A stretch of 25,380 nucleotides of DNA, from positions 1-25,380 of the forward strand of contig DATEQV010000108.1 in assembly GCA_035272265.1 (NCBI GenBank), read 5' to 3'. The notes below the pieces were generated by a model. That model was not told where the DNA came from. It was given only the letters and a program-made list of their open reading frames with translations, and did not search any database. The DNA is from Acidisphaera sp035272265. Lineage in GTDB: Bacteria > Pseudomonadota > Alphaproteobacteria > Acetobacterales > Acetobacteraceae. Shown one piece after another: positions 1-6,871 of this stretch. Within the stretch, counting starts at the first letter, position 1, and every line of letters begins with the position of its first letter. A program made the translations under genes and the position numbers.

Positions 1-137
1 AGCAACGAAGTGCTGAAAACCCCGGTGCGTCAAGGGCTTACCGGGAAACTCGGTTCAACGAACCGGACACTAGTGATCCAACTTATGCAAGGCACGGTTG
101 TGCCGCGCAAGGTGATCACGCTAACTTGAACAGTGGT
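1..137. other. Left-edge segment, lower GC, with short inverted repeats
   Basis: This stretch is visibly less GC-rich than the rest of the window. Frame 1 is open from the window edge to a TGA at 127-129 (42 codons). Its third positions are not GC-biased like the neighbouring genes, so I do not call it coding, although it could be the tail of a gene that starts outside. It holds three short perfect inverted repeats: CGGTTC/GAACCG with a 3-base loop (51-65), GGCAC/GTGCC with a 4-base loop (91-104), and the palindrome GTGATCAC (112-119). None is followed by a T run. I recognise no element. Confidence 0.35.
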
Positions 138-308
138 TCAGCTGTTGTGCGGCGTGTCGCGTGTCTTCTCGACGTTCTCCGCGCCCTCTCGGGTGCCGCC
201 GAATGTGTCGGCCCCGCCGGACCCGATGTCACCCGGCTTCTTGTGGGTCCCGATGTCCCCCGCGCCGTCGGTGTGCTTGATCCCGCGCTCGGTGTGCGGC
301 TGCTTCAT
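138..308 (-). CDS. Small hydrophilic glycine-rich protein (56 aa), unknown
   Basis: This 56-codon frame runs from ATG (308-306) to TGA (140-138). A strong Shine-Dalgarno GGAGG (318-314) lies five bases before the ATG. The product is very hydrophilic, with no membrane segment, no signal peptide and no cysteine. It begins MKQPHTERGIKHTDGAG and is rich in Gly, Asp, Thr, Lys and His. The tetrapeptide GDIG occurs twice, about 10 residues apart (residues ~17-30), which suggests a short internal repeat. It is transcribed away from the glycosyltransferase gene that begins at 434. Its composition resembles small disordered stress-type proteins, but I do not recognise a family. The RBS and the GC-rich wobble positions are the reasons to call it a gene. 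Confidence 0.6.
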   Translation of the reverse strand: MKQPHTERGIKHTDGAGDIGTHKKPGDIGSGGADTFGGTREGAENVEKTRDTPHNS

Positions 309-433
309 CCGGGCCTCCGGGGGTTGCCGGGTCTAAACGCGCGGCCGCGATCCGGTTCGCCGGCGCGCGCATGCGGGCCCGCGCTGGTCGCCCGGATGCG
401 GTCCGGGCCATACTGCGGGCGCATGGAGGCGGA

Positions 434-1456
434 ATGGACAACGCGACCGAAGTGACCGCGCACGTCGAGGCGCCGCCGCGCCTGTCGGTCGTCGTTCCCG
501 TCTACAACGAGATGGAGTGCCTGCCTGAGCTGCACGTCCGGCTGGGCCGCGTGATGGACGCGATCGGGGCGCCGTGGGAGCTCGTGTTCGTCGACGACGG
601 CAGCAGGGACCGGTCGCTCGAGGTGATGCGCGAGCTGCGGCGCGCCGACAACCGCGTGGCCGTCGTCAGCCTGTCGCGCAACTTCGGCAAGGAGATCGCC
701 ACGACCGCCGGCCTCGACCATGCCTGCGGCGACGCCGTGATCATCATCGACGCCGACCTCGAGGACCCCCCGGAGGTGATCCCGAGCCTGGTGGAGGCGT
801 GGCGCGGCGGCTACGACATGGTGTTCGCGCAACGGCGGCAACGGCGGAGCGACGCCTGGATCAAGCGGGTCACGGCGGCGATGTTCTATTGGCTCATGCG
901 CGACCTCGGCGAAGTGTCGCTGCCGCCGAATGCGGGGGACTTCCGCCTGCTCAGCCGACGCTGCGTGGATGCCTTGCTGCAGCTGCGCGAGCGCCACCGC
1001 TTCATGAAAGGGCTGTTCGCCTGGATCGGCTTTCCCGCCATCGCGGTCCCCTACGACCGCATGCCGAGACACGCGGGGCGCAGCAAATGGCCGGCGCGCA
1101 AGCTGTTCGGGCTGGCGGTCGAGGGCATCACCAGCTTCAGCATCATGCCGCTGCGGCTGGCGAGCTATCTGGGTCTGGTGGTCGCGGCGCTGGCGATCCT
1201 GTTCGCGGCGCAGCTGGTCTTCCGCGCGATCGTGTTCGGCAATCCGGTCGCCGGATACCCGAGCCTGATGGCGGTCATCCTGTTCCTCGGCAGCGTGCAG
1301 CTGCTGACTCTGGGGGTGATCGGCGAGTACCTCGGACGGACCTTCAACGAAACGAAAGGGCGGCCCCTCTATCTGGTGCAAGGTTTCGCGGCGAGCGCCA
1401 TGCGGGCGGCGGATCGGGCGTCACCGGCGCCGGTCGCCGCAACGCGGCCGGACTGA
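434..1456 (+). CDS. GtrB/ArnC-like polyprenyl-phosphate glycosyltransferase (GT2)
   Basis: This is a 340-residue family 2 glycosyltransferase of the GtrB/ArnC/DPM1 group. Such enzymes transfer a sugar from a nucleotide donor to undecaprenyl phosphate on the cytoplasmic face of the inner membrane. Visible features are the N-terminal SVVVPVYNE strand (residues 18-26), VDDGS (53-57), the metal-binding IDADLED (105-111), GDFRL (168-172) and AGRSKW (214-219). Two C-terminal transmembrane helices follow (about 243-268 and 278-300), then the family-typical EYLGR near 298-302. The start is ATG 434, because GGAGG at 425-429 precedes it and the GT-A fold begins shortly after. An in-frame start at 371 would add 21 residues unlike the family. 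It faces the membrane protein at 1467 with 10 bases between stop codons. The sugar is not predictable; a glycan-decorating role is inferred. Confidence 0.9.
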   Translation: MDNATEVTAHVEAPPRLSVVVPVYNEMECLPELHVRLGRVMDAIGAPWELVFVDDGSRDRSLEVMRELRRADNRVAVVSLSRNFGKEIATTAGLDHACGDAVIIIDADLEDPPEVIPSLVEAWRGGYDMVFAQRRQRRSDAWIKRVTAAMFYWLMRDLGEVSLPPNAGDFRLLSRRCVDALLQLRERHRFMKGLFAWIGFPAIAVPYDRMPRHAGRSKWPARKLFGLAVEGITSFSIMPLRLASYLGLVVAALAILFAAQLVFRAIVFGNPVAGYPSLMAVILFLGSVQLLTLGVIGEYLGRTFNETKGRPLYLVQGFAASAMRAADRASPAPVAATRPD

Positions 1457-1466
1457 CCGGCGGTCG

Positions 1467-3587
1467 CTACTCGGGCGGCGCGGTTCCAATCCAGTACGCG
1501 CTGACGAGGAAGCCGAGGCGGCGATGATCCTCGCTGAAGCCGAAGTCGGACGGGGAAGCCGTCTGCGGGAAGTCGAGGCGGATCGCGAACGGCGCCGTCA
1601 GGTCGGCGTCGGCCGGAAGCGGCACGTGCAGCTCGATCGGTGTGCCGGCCAGCACGCTCCAGTCGGCGATCTTGCGTTCGTTGAAGAACGCGACGATGCG
1701 CCGCCTGCCGTCCGGACCGCCCGGAAAGGCCCAACCCCATAGCGTCAGTTCGGCCGGGCGCTCGGGCACCGTGGTCAGCCGGCCAGCGATCGTCGCGCCA
1801 GGGCCGTCGCTCCAGGTTCCGCCGGAACCCGGCGCGGACCAGCCCCAGACCAGCGGCGCGATCGTGTCCGCGGAAGTGGCCGGCACGCGCAGCCCGGTCG
1901 TGATGTCCGGGACCGGGACGGGCGGCAGGCCGGCGATGTCGCCTGCGCGCGTGGAGCAGACGGCGACGCGGCCGAGCAGGCCGCAGCTTCGGCCGGCGTC
2001 CGCCATCGCGAGCGGGCCGGATACCGCGGCCGGCAGGTAGACCCGCACCTCGTTCTCCTGCAGCGTGGCGTACCCCTCGTCGCCGCACAGCAGCGGGCGC
2101 GTCCTGCGGGCCGCCCACATCGTATTGACCGGCATCGCCCGCTCGGACGCCGCGAGCAGCAGGTCCTCGCCGATGCGATCCCCACGGTCGCCGGACCCGC
2201 ACCCGATTCGCGGCGCGAGGACGAGGTGCTGGTGCGTCTCGAGCAGCGGGCGCAGCGCCTGCGTCTCCGGCTCCCAGGTCAACTTCTCGCGCATCGTGCC
2301 GCGCACGGACTCCCGCATGTCGGCCATGTCGACGAACTGGAGCGCCGCCGCGCCGGCCAGGAAAGCGGCGGCAAGCGGGCGCGGCCGCAGCCGCGCCACC
2401 GCGGCGACGCCGGCCAGGACGATGGCGTAGCCGACCGGCCAGAAGAACCGCCCGGAGGACTGGAACTGTCCCAGCATGCGCGGAGCCGGGCCAAGGTCGG
2501 CCAGGAGATGGTGGCCGGCGTAGATGCGGTTCGACAGCGCGAGCAGCGTCAGCGCGACGCAGCAGGCGAGCAGGCCCGCATGACGCCGCAGCGCGGGCGC
2601 GCGTCCGCGAAGCGCGGCCATGACCGCGACGGCCGCCAGCACGAGGCCGCCGGCGCCGAGGTAGTTCGCGCCCTCGTACTGATACCCGGTGGCATCCAGG
2701 ATTCCGCCGAACGAGGGAAACAGCGTCGAGACCGACGGACGGAACGGCGTGACGAGGTTCATCGACGCCTTGCCGAACAGACCGGGCGACGAACCGGCGC
2801 CAAAGTAGCCGAGTGCGGCCGCGAGCATCCCGGTGGCCGCGAGGCCGGCTCCGACGCCGCCGGCGGCGATCCGCCAGAAGCGGTCGCGCCGCAGCAGCAG
2901 CGTCAGCGGCGCCGCGGCGAGCACCGCGGCGACCATCGCCAGCAGGTACGGATGGATCAGCAGGGTGAAGCCGAGCAGCGGCCCGGCGGCAAGCAGCGCC
3001 GGCCGGCTTGGGCCGTCGCAGATCCGCCCGTACAGGCCGAGCGCCAGCAGGATCAGGAACTGGCCGCACAGTGCGGGATGGCCGATGCGCTGCAATAGCG
3101 CGTGCATGCTGACCGCGATCACGGCCACCGCGCCGCCGGCGAGCAGCCCGCGCTGGCCGAGGCCGCGCAGCGCGAACACCGAAGCGGCCGGCTGCAACGC
3201 GTAGCTCAGCGCGATCCACGCCAATACCAGGTTGCCGCCCGGCGGCAGCAGCGGCCGCAGCAGCCGCCCGACCAGTGCCATCGCCGGAATGCTGTCGGTG
3301 AAGGCGATGTTGGTCCCGTCGGGCCAGTCCAGCGCGCGCGCCACGAGCAGCTTCCAGTGCCAGGAATCGGCGATGAAATAGCGCTGCCCGATGATGTGCT
3401 GGCGGATGTCGCACTCCGAGCCCGCGGCGCAGGGCGGCCCGGCCAGCATGACGTCCGGCGGGATCAGCCAGACGGCCAGCGCAATCCCGCCGCAGAGCGC
3501 GAACAGGTAGGGCAGCCGCGAGTCGGCGAACAGGAAGGCGAACGCGTCGCGGCGGCCAATGGGGAGATGGCCAGTCGGGAGATGCAA
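1467..3587 (-). CDS. Polytopic membrane glycosyltransferase-like protein (DUF6311 type)
   Basis: This is a roughly 700-residue inner-membrane protein. The first ~430 residues form many hydrophobic helices in a GT-C-like layout. An acidic residue sits in the first periplasmic loop (about D60, context ECDIRQH), and a TDSIP motif lies near 97-101; both match what I recall of DUF6311 proteins. A periplasmic stretch with several cysteines follows (~430-550). It ends in a beta-rich domain with repeated Trp-Gly motifs (WGWSAPG, WGWAFPGG) and a tail motif SEDHRRLGF, common in bacterial surface-glycan proteins. A lipid-linked-sugar transferase role is inferred from the GtrB-like gene facing it. The start is uncertain: the furthest in-frame start is TTG 3587, with no clear Shine-Dalgarno. 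Family assignment is from memory. Confidence 0.8.
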   Translation of the reverse strand: MHLPTGHLPIGRRDAFAFLFADSRLPYLFALCGGIALAVWLIPPDVMLAGPPCAAGSECDIRQHIIGQRYFIADSWHWKLLVARALDWPDGTNIAFTDSIPAMALVGRLLRPLLPPGGNLVLAWIALSYALQPAASVFALRGLGQRGLLAGGAVAVIAVSMHALLQRIGHPALCGQFLILLALGLYGRICDGPSRPALLAAGPLLGFTLLIHPYLLAMVAAVLAAAPLTLLLRRDRFWRIAAGGVGAGLAATGMLAAALGYFGAGSSPGLFGKASMNLVTPFRPSVSTLFPSFGGILDATGYQYEGANYLGAGGLVLAAVAVMAALRGRAPALRRHAGLLACCVALTLLALSNRIYAGHHLLADLGPAPRMLGQFQSSGRFFWPVGYAIVLAGVAAVARLRPRPLAAAFLAGAAALQFVDMADMRESVRGTMREKLTWEPETQALRPLLETHQHLVLAPRIGCGSGDRGDRIGEDLLLAASERAMPVNTMWAARRTRPLLCGDEGYATLQENEVRVYLPAAVSGPLAMADAGRSCGLLGRVAVCSTRAGDIAGLPPVPVPDITTGLRVPATSADTIAPLVWGWSAPGSGGTWSDGPGATIAGRLTTVPERPAELTLWGWAFPGGPDGRRRIVAFFNERKIADWSVLAGTPIELHVPLPADADLTAPFAIRLDFPQTASPSDFGFSEDHRRLGFLVSAYWIGTAPPE

Positions 3588-3660
3588 GTTGCGGTGCCTG
3601 GATCGGTGGGCGGGGAAGGGGCCGAGCCACTCTCGGTCGACGTGCGACGCTGCCGGGCGG

Positions 3661-3736
3661 TGGTGGAGCTGAGGGGAATCGAACCCCTGACCTCCTCATT
3701 GCGAACGAGGCGCTCTCCCAACTGAGCTACAGCCCC
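3661..3736 (-). tRNA. tRNA-Ala(CGC) with encoded CCA
   Basis: The minus strand folds as a complete 76-base cloverleaf: acceptor 7, D stem 4 with an 8-base loop, anticodon stem 5 with loop TTCGCAA, 5-base variable loop, T stem 5 with loop TTCGATT, discriminator A, and genomic CCA (3663-3661). The anticodon is CGC, which reads GCG alanine codons. The acceptor contains G3:U70, the alanyl-tRNA synthetase identity pair, which confirms alanine. The anticodon stem closes with a G:U pair (31:39). A sigma70-type promoter lies just upstream at 3757-3785. Confidence 0.97.
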
Positions 3737-3756
3737 GGCCCGCGGCAGAGCGCCGG

Positions 3757-3785
3757 TCTATGCGCAGCCGACCCAGGCAAGTCAA
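3757..3785 (-). promoter_or_regulatory. Sigma70-like promoter of tRNA-Ala
   Basis: On the minus strand, TTGACT (3785-3780, five of six matches to the -35 consensus) is followed after exactly 17 bases by CATAGA (3762-3757, a weak -10). The expected transcription start falls about 10-15 bases before the tRNA 5' end at 3736, as is usual for tRNA genes. Confidence 0.6.
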
Positions 3786-3794
3786 CGGCAACGA

Positions 3795-3814
3795 AGTCAT
3801 TGGCAGTCATTGGC
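3795..3814. repeat. Perfect 10-bp tandem direct repeat
   Basis: AGTCATTGGC occurs twice head to tail (3795-3804 and 3805-3814). It lies between the divergent tRNA-Ala and YggT-family genes, just upstream of the tRNA -35 box. It could be a paired binding site or simple slippage; nothing in the sequence decides. Confidence 0.6.
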
Positions 3815-3864
3815 CCCTTGGGGGGCATCGCTGTCGCCGTTGCTGCCTTGCTTCCGCCCTGCGG

Positions 3865-3882
3865 GGAAACGCTCTAGTTTCC
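3865..3882. repeat. Inverted repeat in the YggT-gene leader
   Basis: GGAAAC (3865-3870) and GTTTCC (3877-3882) form a perfect 6-bp stem around a 6-base loop. The element ends 12 bases before the GGAG ribosome-binding site at 3895-3898. It may be a leader hairpin or an operator. No T run follows, so a terminator is unlikely. Confidence 0.5.
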
Positions 3883-3904
3883 GCCGCCCCTGCCGGAGCC
3901 AGCC

Positions 3905-4225
3905 GTGATCACGATTATCTTCAACGTCGTCCTGGAAGTGCTGAAGATCTACTTTTGGATCGTGATCCTCGCCGCGATCTTCCAGACCCTGGCCTCGTTC
4001 GGCGTGCTGGACACGCGCAACCGCATCGTCTGGACGATCGGCGACGTCCTCTATCGCGCCACCGAGCCGGTGCTGCGGCCGATCCGGCGCGTCCTGCCCA
4101 ATCTCGGCGGAATCGACTTCAGCCCCTGGATCGTCTGCCTGCTGATTCAGCTCGTGCTGATCCCGCTGGTCGTGCGGGTCGAGGCGGCGATCGTCTTCGG
4201 CAACACCGGCGCGCTGCTGTTCTGA
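3905..4225 (+). CDS. YggT family membrane protein
   Basis: This 106-residue protein has two hydrophobic helices (about 3-30 and 75-100), separated by the Pro/Arg-rich segment EPVLRPIRRVLP typical of the YggT family. Related proteins are small inner-membrane proteins linked to osmotic tolerance in bacteria and to membrane-complex assembly in plastids (CCB3); no biochemical activity is established. The start is GTG 3905, with GGAG at 3895-3898 six bases upstream. It ends 13 bases before folD and probably heads a folD/radical SAM transcript. Confidence 0.88.
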   Translation: MITIIFNVVLEVLKIYFWIVILAAIFQTLASFGVLDTRNRIVWTIGDVLYRATEPVLRPIRRVLPNLGGIDFSPWIVCLLIQLVLIPLVVRVEAAIVFGNTGALLF

Positions 4226-4238
4226 GGGCTGTGCCGGC

Positions 4239-5090
4239 ATGGCGGCGCGCGTCATCGACGGCAAGGCGGTCGCCGCGGCGCTGCGCGCGCAGGTCGCCGC
4301 CCGCGTCGCCGCGCTGCCGTTCCGCCCGCGGCTCGCCGTGGTGCTGGTCGGCGACAACCCCGCCTCGGCCATCTACGTCCGCAACAAGGACCGCGCCGCG
4401 CAGGCTGCGGGCATTGATGCCGCCACCCACCGCCTGCCGGCGGGGACGACGCAGGTGGCACTGCTCGCGCTGCTCGAGGAGCTGAACGCCGAGCCCGAGG
4501 TGGATGGCATCCTGGTGCAGATGCCGCTGCCGCCGCAGATTGACGCGAGAACCATCATCGAGGCCATCGACCCGGCGAAGGACGTCGATGGGTTCCATCC
4601 GCTCAATGTCGGGCGGCTGACCGACGGCGTGCCGAAGCTGGTGCCGTGCACGCCGCTCGGCGTGATGCGCCTGCTGGCCTCGGCCGACGTGGCGGTGCGT
4701 GGCGCCCGCGCGGTGGTGATCGGGCGCTCGACTATCGTCGGCCGGCCGATGGCCGCGCTGCTGATCGCCGCGGACGCGACGGTGACGGTCGCGCATTCCC
4801 GCACGCGCGACCTCCCCGGGCTGGTCGCGCAGGCCGACATCCTTGTTGCCGCCGTCGGCCGGGCGGAGATGGTGCGCGGCGACTGGATCGCCCCGGGTGC
4901 GGCGGTGATCGACGTCGGCGTCAACCGCCTGCCGGACGGAAGGCTGGTCGGCGACGTTGCGTACGACGAGGCGCTCGGTCGCGCCGGCTGGATCACGCCG
5001 GTGCCGGGGGGCGTCGGTCCGATGACGATTGCCTGCCTGCTCGACAACACCGTGCAGGCGGCCCTCGCCCGGCGCGGCGAGGCGGGCTAA
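4239..5090 (+). CDS. folD: Bifunctional methylenetetrahydrofolate dehydrogenase/cyclohydrolase FolD
   Basis: FolD interconverts 5,10-methylene-, 5,10-methenyl- and 10-formyl-tetrahydrofolate in the cytoplasm, supplying one-carbon units for purines and initiator formyl-Met-tRNA. The protein is 283 residues, the usual length. It carries YVRNK with the catalytic lysine at residue 50, the family signature DGILVQMPLP (~88-97), the folate-site PCTPLG, the nucleotide-binding GRSTIVGRP (~164-172), and the C-terminal signature PGGVGPMT. All residues expected for both activities appear present. It starts at ATG 4239, 13 bases after the YggT-family gene, and ends nine bases before the radical SAM gene. 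Confidence 0.96.
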   Translation: MAARVIDGKAVAAALRAQVAARVAALPFRPRLAVVLVGDNPASAIYVRNKDRAAQAAGIDAATHRLPAGTTQVALLALLEELNAEPEVDGILVQMPLPPQIDARTIIEAIDPAKDVDGFHPLNVGRLTDGVPKLVPCTPLGVMRLLASADVAVRGARAVVIGRSTIVGRPMAALLIAADATVTVAHSRTRDLPGLVAQADILVAAVGRAEMVRGDWIAPGAAVIDVGVNRLPDGRLVGDVAYDEALGRAGWITPVPGGVGPMTIACLLDNTVQAALARRGEAG

Positions 5091-5099
5091 GACCCACCG

Positions 5100-6767
5100 A
5101 TGCTGTTGGATCTCGTCCGCCGCACGGCCCGGCGCGCCGCCGCTGCGGCGCCGGCCGAGCCTGCCCGCCCGCCGCACTACCAGGGCTTCATCGACGAGCG
5201 CAGCACGCATCACCTGCGCGGCTGGGTGCGCGACCTTTCGGATCCGTCGCGCCGCATCGCCTGCGAGATCGTGCTGCCGTCGGACGCGGGCGAGACGATC
5301 CTGTTCTCGGGCGTGGCCGACGAAGCGAGCGAGGTGCTCGCCGCCCTCGGCGTCGGCGTCGGCGCCTATGCGCTGTCGGCCTTATTCGATCCGCCGCTGT
5401 CGGAAGAGCAGCGCGACCGCGTGTTCGTCCGCCCGGTCGGTGAGGCTTGGCGCCTGGAACTGGCACGCGGCCTGCTCACCCAGAAGTCCGGCGAGGGCAT
5501 CGCGCGGCGCATCATCGGCCACCTCGACGAGCGCAGCGCGCGCCATGTCGCCGGCTGGCTGCACGACGAGGCCGATCGCGAAGCGAGGCTCGAGTACGAG
5601 GTCGTCCTCGACGGCCCGGACAGGGCGAAGGTGCTGGACACCGGCGTCGCCGATCAGCCGAGTCTGGCGCTGGCGCAGCTCGGTATCGGCGACGGGCGCC
5701 ACGCCTTCACTGCCGTCTTCCCGCGCGCGCTGTCGGCCGACGACATCGCGCGCGTGTCGGTGCGCGCGGCCGCGACGGGCCAGACGCTGCCGCCCGCGCC
5801 CGAGCTGCGCACCGTGTTCGAGCCGATCGGCCACGTGGCGATGGACATCGTCAACAACTGCAACCTGCGCTGCCCGTTCTGCGTGTACGACTACGCCGAC
5901 GTGCACCGCACCAACGTGATGACCGAGGCGACGTTCGACGCCACGTTGCGCCTGCTGCCCTACGTCACCGACGGCAACTTCTGGCTCTCCTGCCTGCACG
6001 AAGCCACGCTGCACCCGCAGTTCGAGCGCTTCATCGCCCGCGTGCCCGCCGAGTGGCGGCGCAAGCTGATGTTCACCACGAACCTCGCCAAGCGCATGAC
6101 GGACAGCTACTTCCGGCTGCTCGCGGAGTCCGGCGTGGACCACGTCAACGTCTCGCTCGAGAGCTTCGACCCGGCGATCTACGAGCGCCTGCGGAAGGGC
6201 GCGCGCCATCGCATCTTCCAGGAGAACTGGGACAAGCTGCTCGCCGCCGTCGCCGCCGGCAGCGCGCCGCCGCGTCTGCGCTACAACCTGATGGCGTACC
6301 GCTCGAACTACCGTGAGATCCCGGCGATGATCGACGCGCTGCTGGCCGGGAAGCGTGCGCATCAGGTCGAGGTGCGCGACACCTTCCCCGAGCCGCACAT
6401 CCCGCAATCCTTCCGTGACGCCGAATTCATGGACGCGACGGAATGGACGTGGCTCGAGGATGAGCTCGCGCGCTATCCGGCCGATCGCGTCATCCTGCTC
6501 GGCCGTCCGCCGCGCGCCGCCGACGGCAGTGCCGCGCCGAGCAAGACCGACGACCCGGCGGAGCCGTATGTCGTCACCGCGCGCGTGAAGGGGACGCCGC
6601 CGCCCGGCGTGCCCCGTCCGTTCGGCTTGCGCATCGAGTGGGACGGCACGCTGTTCGTCTATGGCGAGCAACCGGGCGGGCCCGGCGAGACGCCGCGGCA
6701 CGAGCACTTCGTCATCACCAACATCCACCGCCTGCGCGACCCGCTCGGCTTCCTGATGGCGCTGTAG
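5100..6767 (+). CDS. Radical SAM protein with two tandem N-terminal GW-type domains
   Basis: This 555-residue protein has two parts. Residues ~28-113 and ~139-226 are tandem copies of a beta-rich domain: each begins with a G-x-[IL]-DERS motif, continues HLRGW or HVAGW, and has a G-[IV]-G-[DV]-G segment before a final strand. The second copy contains GIGDGRHAF. Domains of this look are usually attached to glycosyltransferases in alphaproteobacteria. A radical SAM core follows, with CNLRCPFC: Cys254, Cys258 and Cys261 in CX3CX2C spacing for the [4Fe-4S] cluster. The last ~60 residues (GLRIEWDGTLFVYGEQ onward) look like a SPASM/twitch module but contain no cysteine, so no auxiliary cluster is expected. 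The gene starts nine bases after folD and is probably co-transcribed. The substrate is unknown; a carbohydrate or cell-surface target is inferred from the extra domains. Confidence 0.88.
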   Translation: MLLDLVRRTARRAAAAAPAEPARPPHYQGFIDERSTHHLRGWVRDLSDPSRRIACEIVLPSDAGETILFSGVADEASEVLAALGVGVGAYALSALFDPPLSEEQRDRVFVRPVGEAWRLELARGLLTQKSGEGIARRIIGHLDERSARHVAGWLHDEADREARLEYEVVLDGPDRAKVLDTGVADQPSLALAQLGIGDGRHAFTAVFPRALSADDIARVSVRAAATGQTLPPAPELRTVFEPIGHVAMDIVNNCNLRCPFCVYDYADVHRTNVMTEATFDATLRLLPYVTDGNFWLSCLHEATLHPQFERFIARVPAEWRRKLMFTTNLAKRMTDSYFRLLAESGVDHVNVSLESFDPAIYERLRKGARHRIFQENWDKLLAAVAAGSAPPRLRYNLMAYRSNYREIPAMIDALLAGKRAHQVEVRDTFPEPHIPQSFRDAEFMDATEWTWLEDELARYPADRVILLGRPPRAADGSAAPSKTDDPAEPYVVTARVKGTPPPGVPRPFGLRIEWDGTLFVYGEQPGGPGETPRHEHFVITNIHRLRDPLGFLMAL

Positions 6768-6803
6768 CGCGGTTCGAATCGCCCGCCGGAGGCTGACGTC
6801 GCC

Positions 6804-6830
6804 GGGCGCCGGGCGGTGGTTCAGGCGCCC
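6804..6830 (+). terminator. Possible terminator hairpin after the radical SAM gene
   Basis: GGGCGCC (6804-6810) and GGCGCCC (6824-6830) form a perfect 7-bp GC stem around a 13-base loop, 36 bases after the stop codon. A loose T-rich stretch (TTTCTT) comes only about ten bases later, so factor-independent activity is uncertain. Confidence 0.35.
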
Positions 6831-6871
6831 CCGCAGCCGTTTCTTAATGTCCGCCGGGCATACACGAGCGT

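Noticed and set aside
126..455. A 109-codon plus-strand frame at the left edge
   Set aside because: It overlaps both the better supported small minus-strand gene and the start of the glycosyltransferase, has no convincing ribosome-binding site, and has a low-complexity composition.
3622..3636. A 5-bp hairpin (CCGAG/CTCGG) just downstream of tRNA-Ala
   Set aside because: The stem is short and is followed by C-rich rather than T-rich sequence, so there is too little evidence for a terminator.
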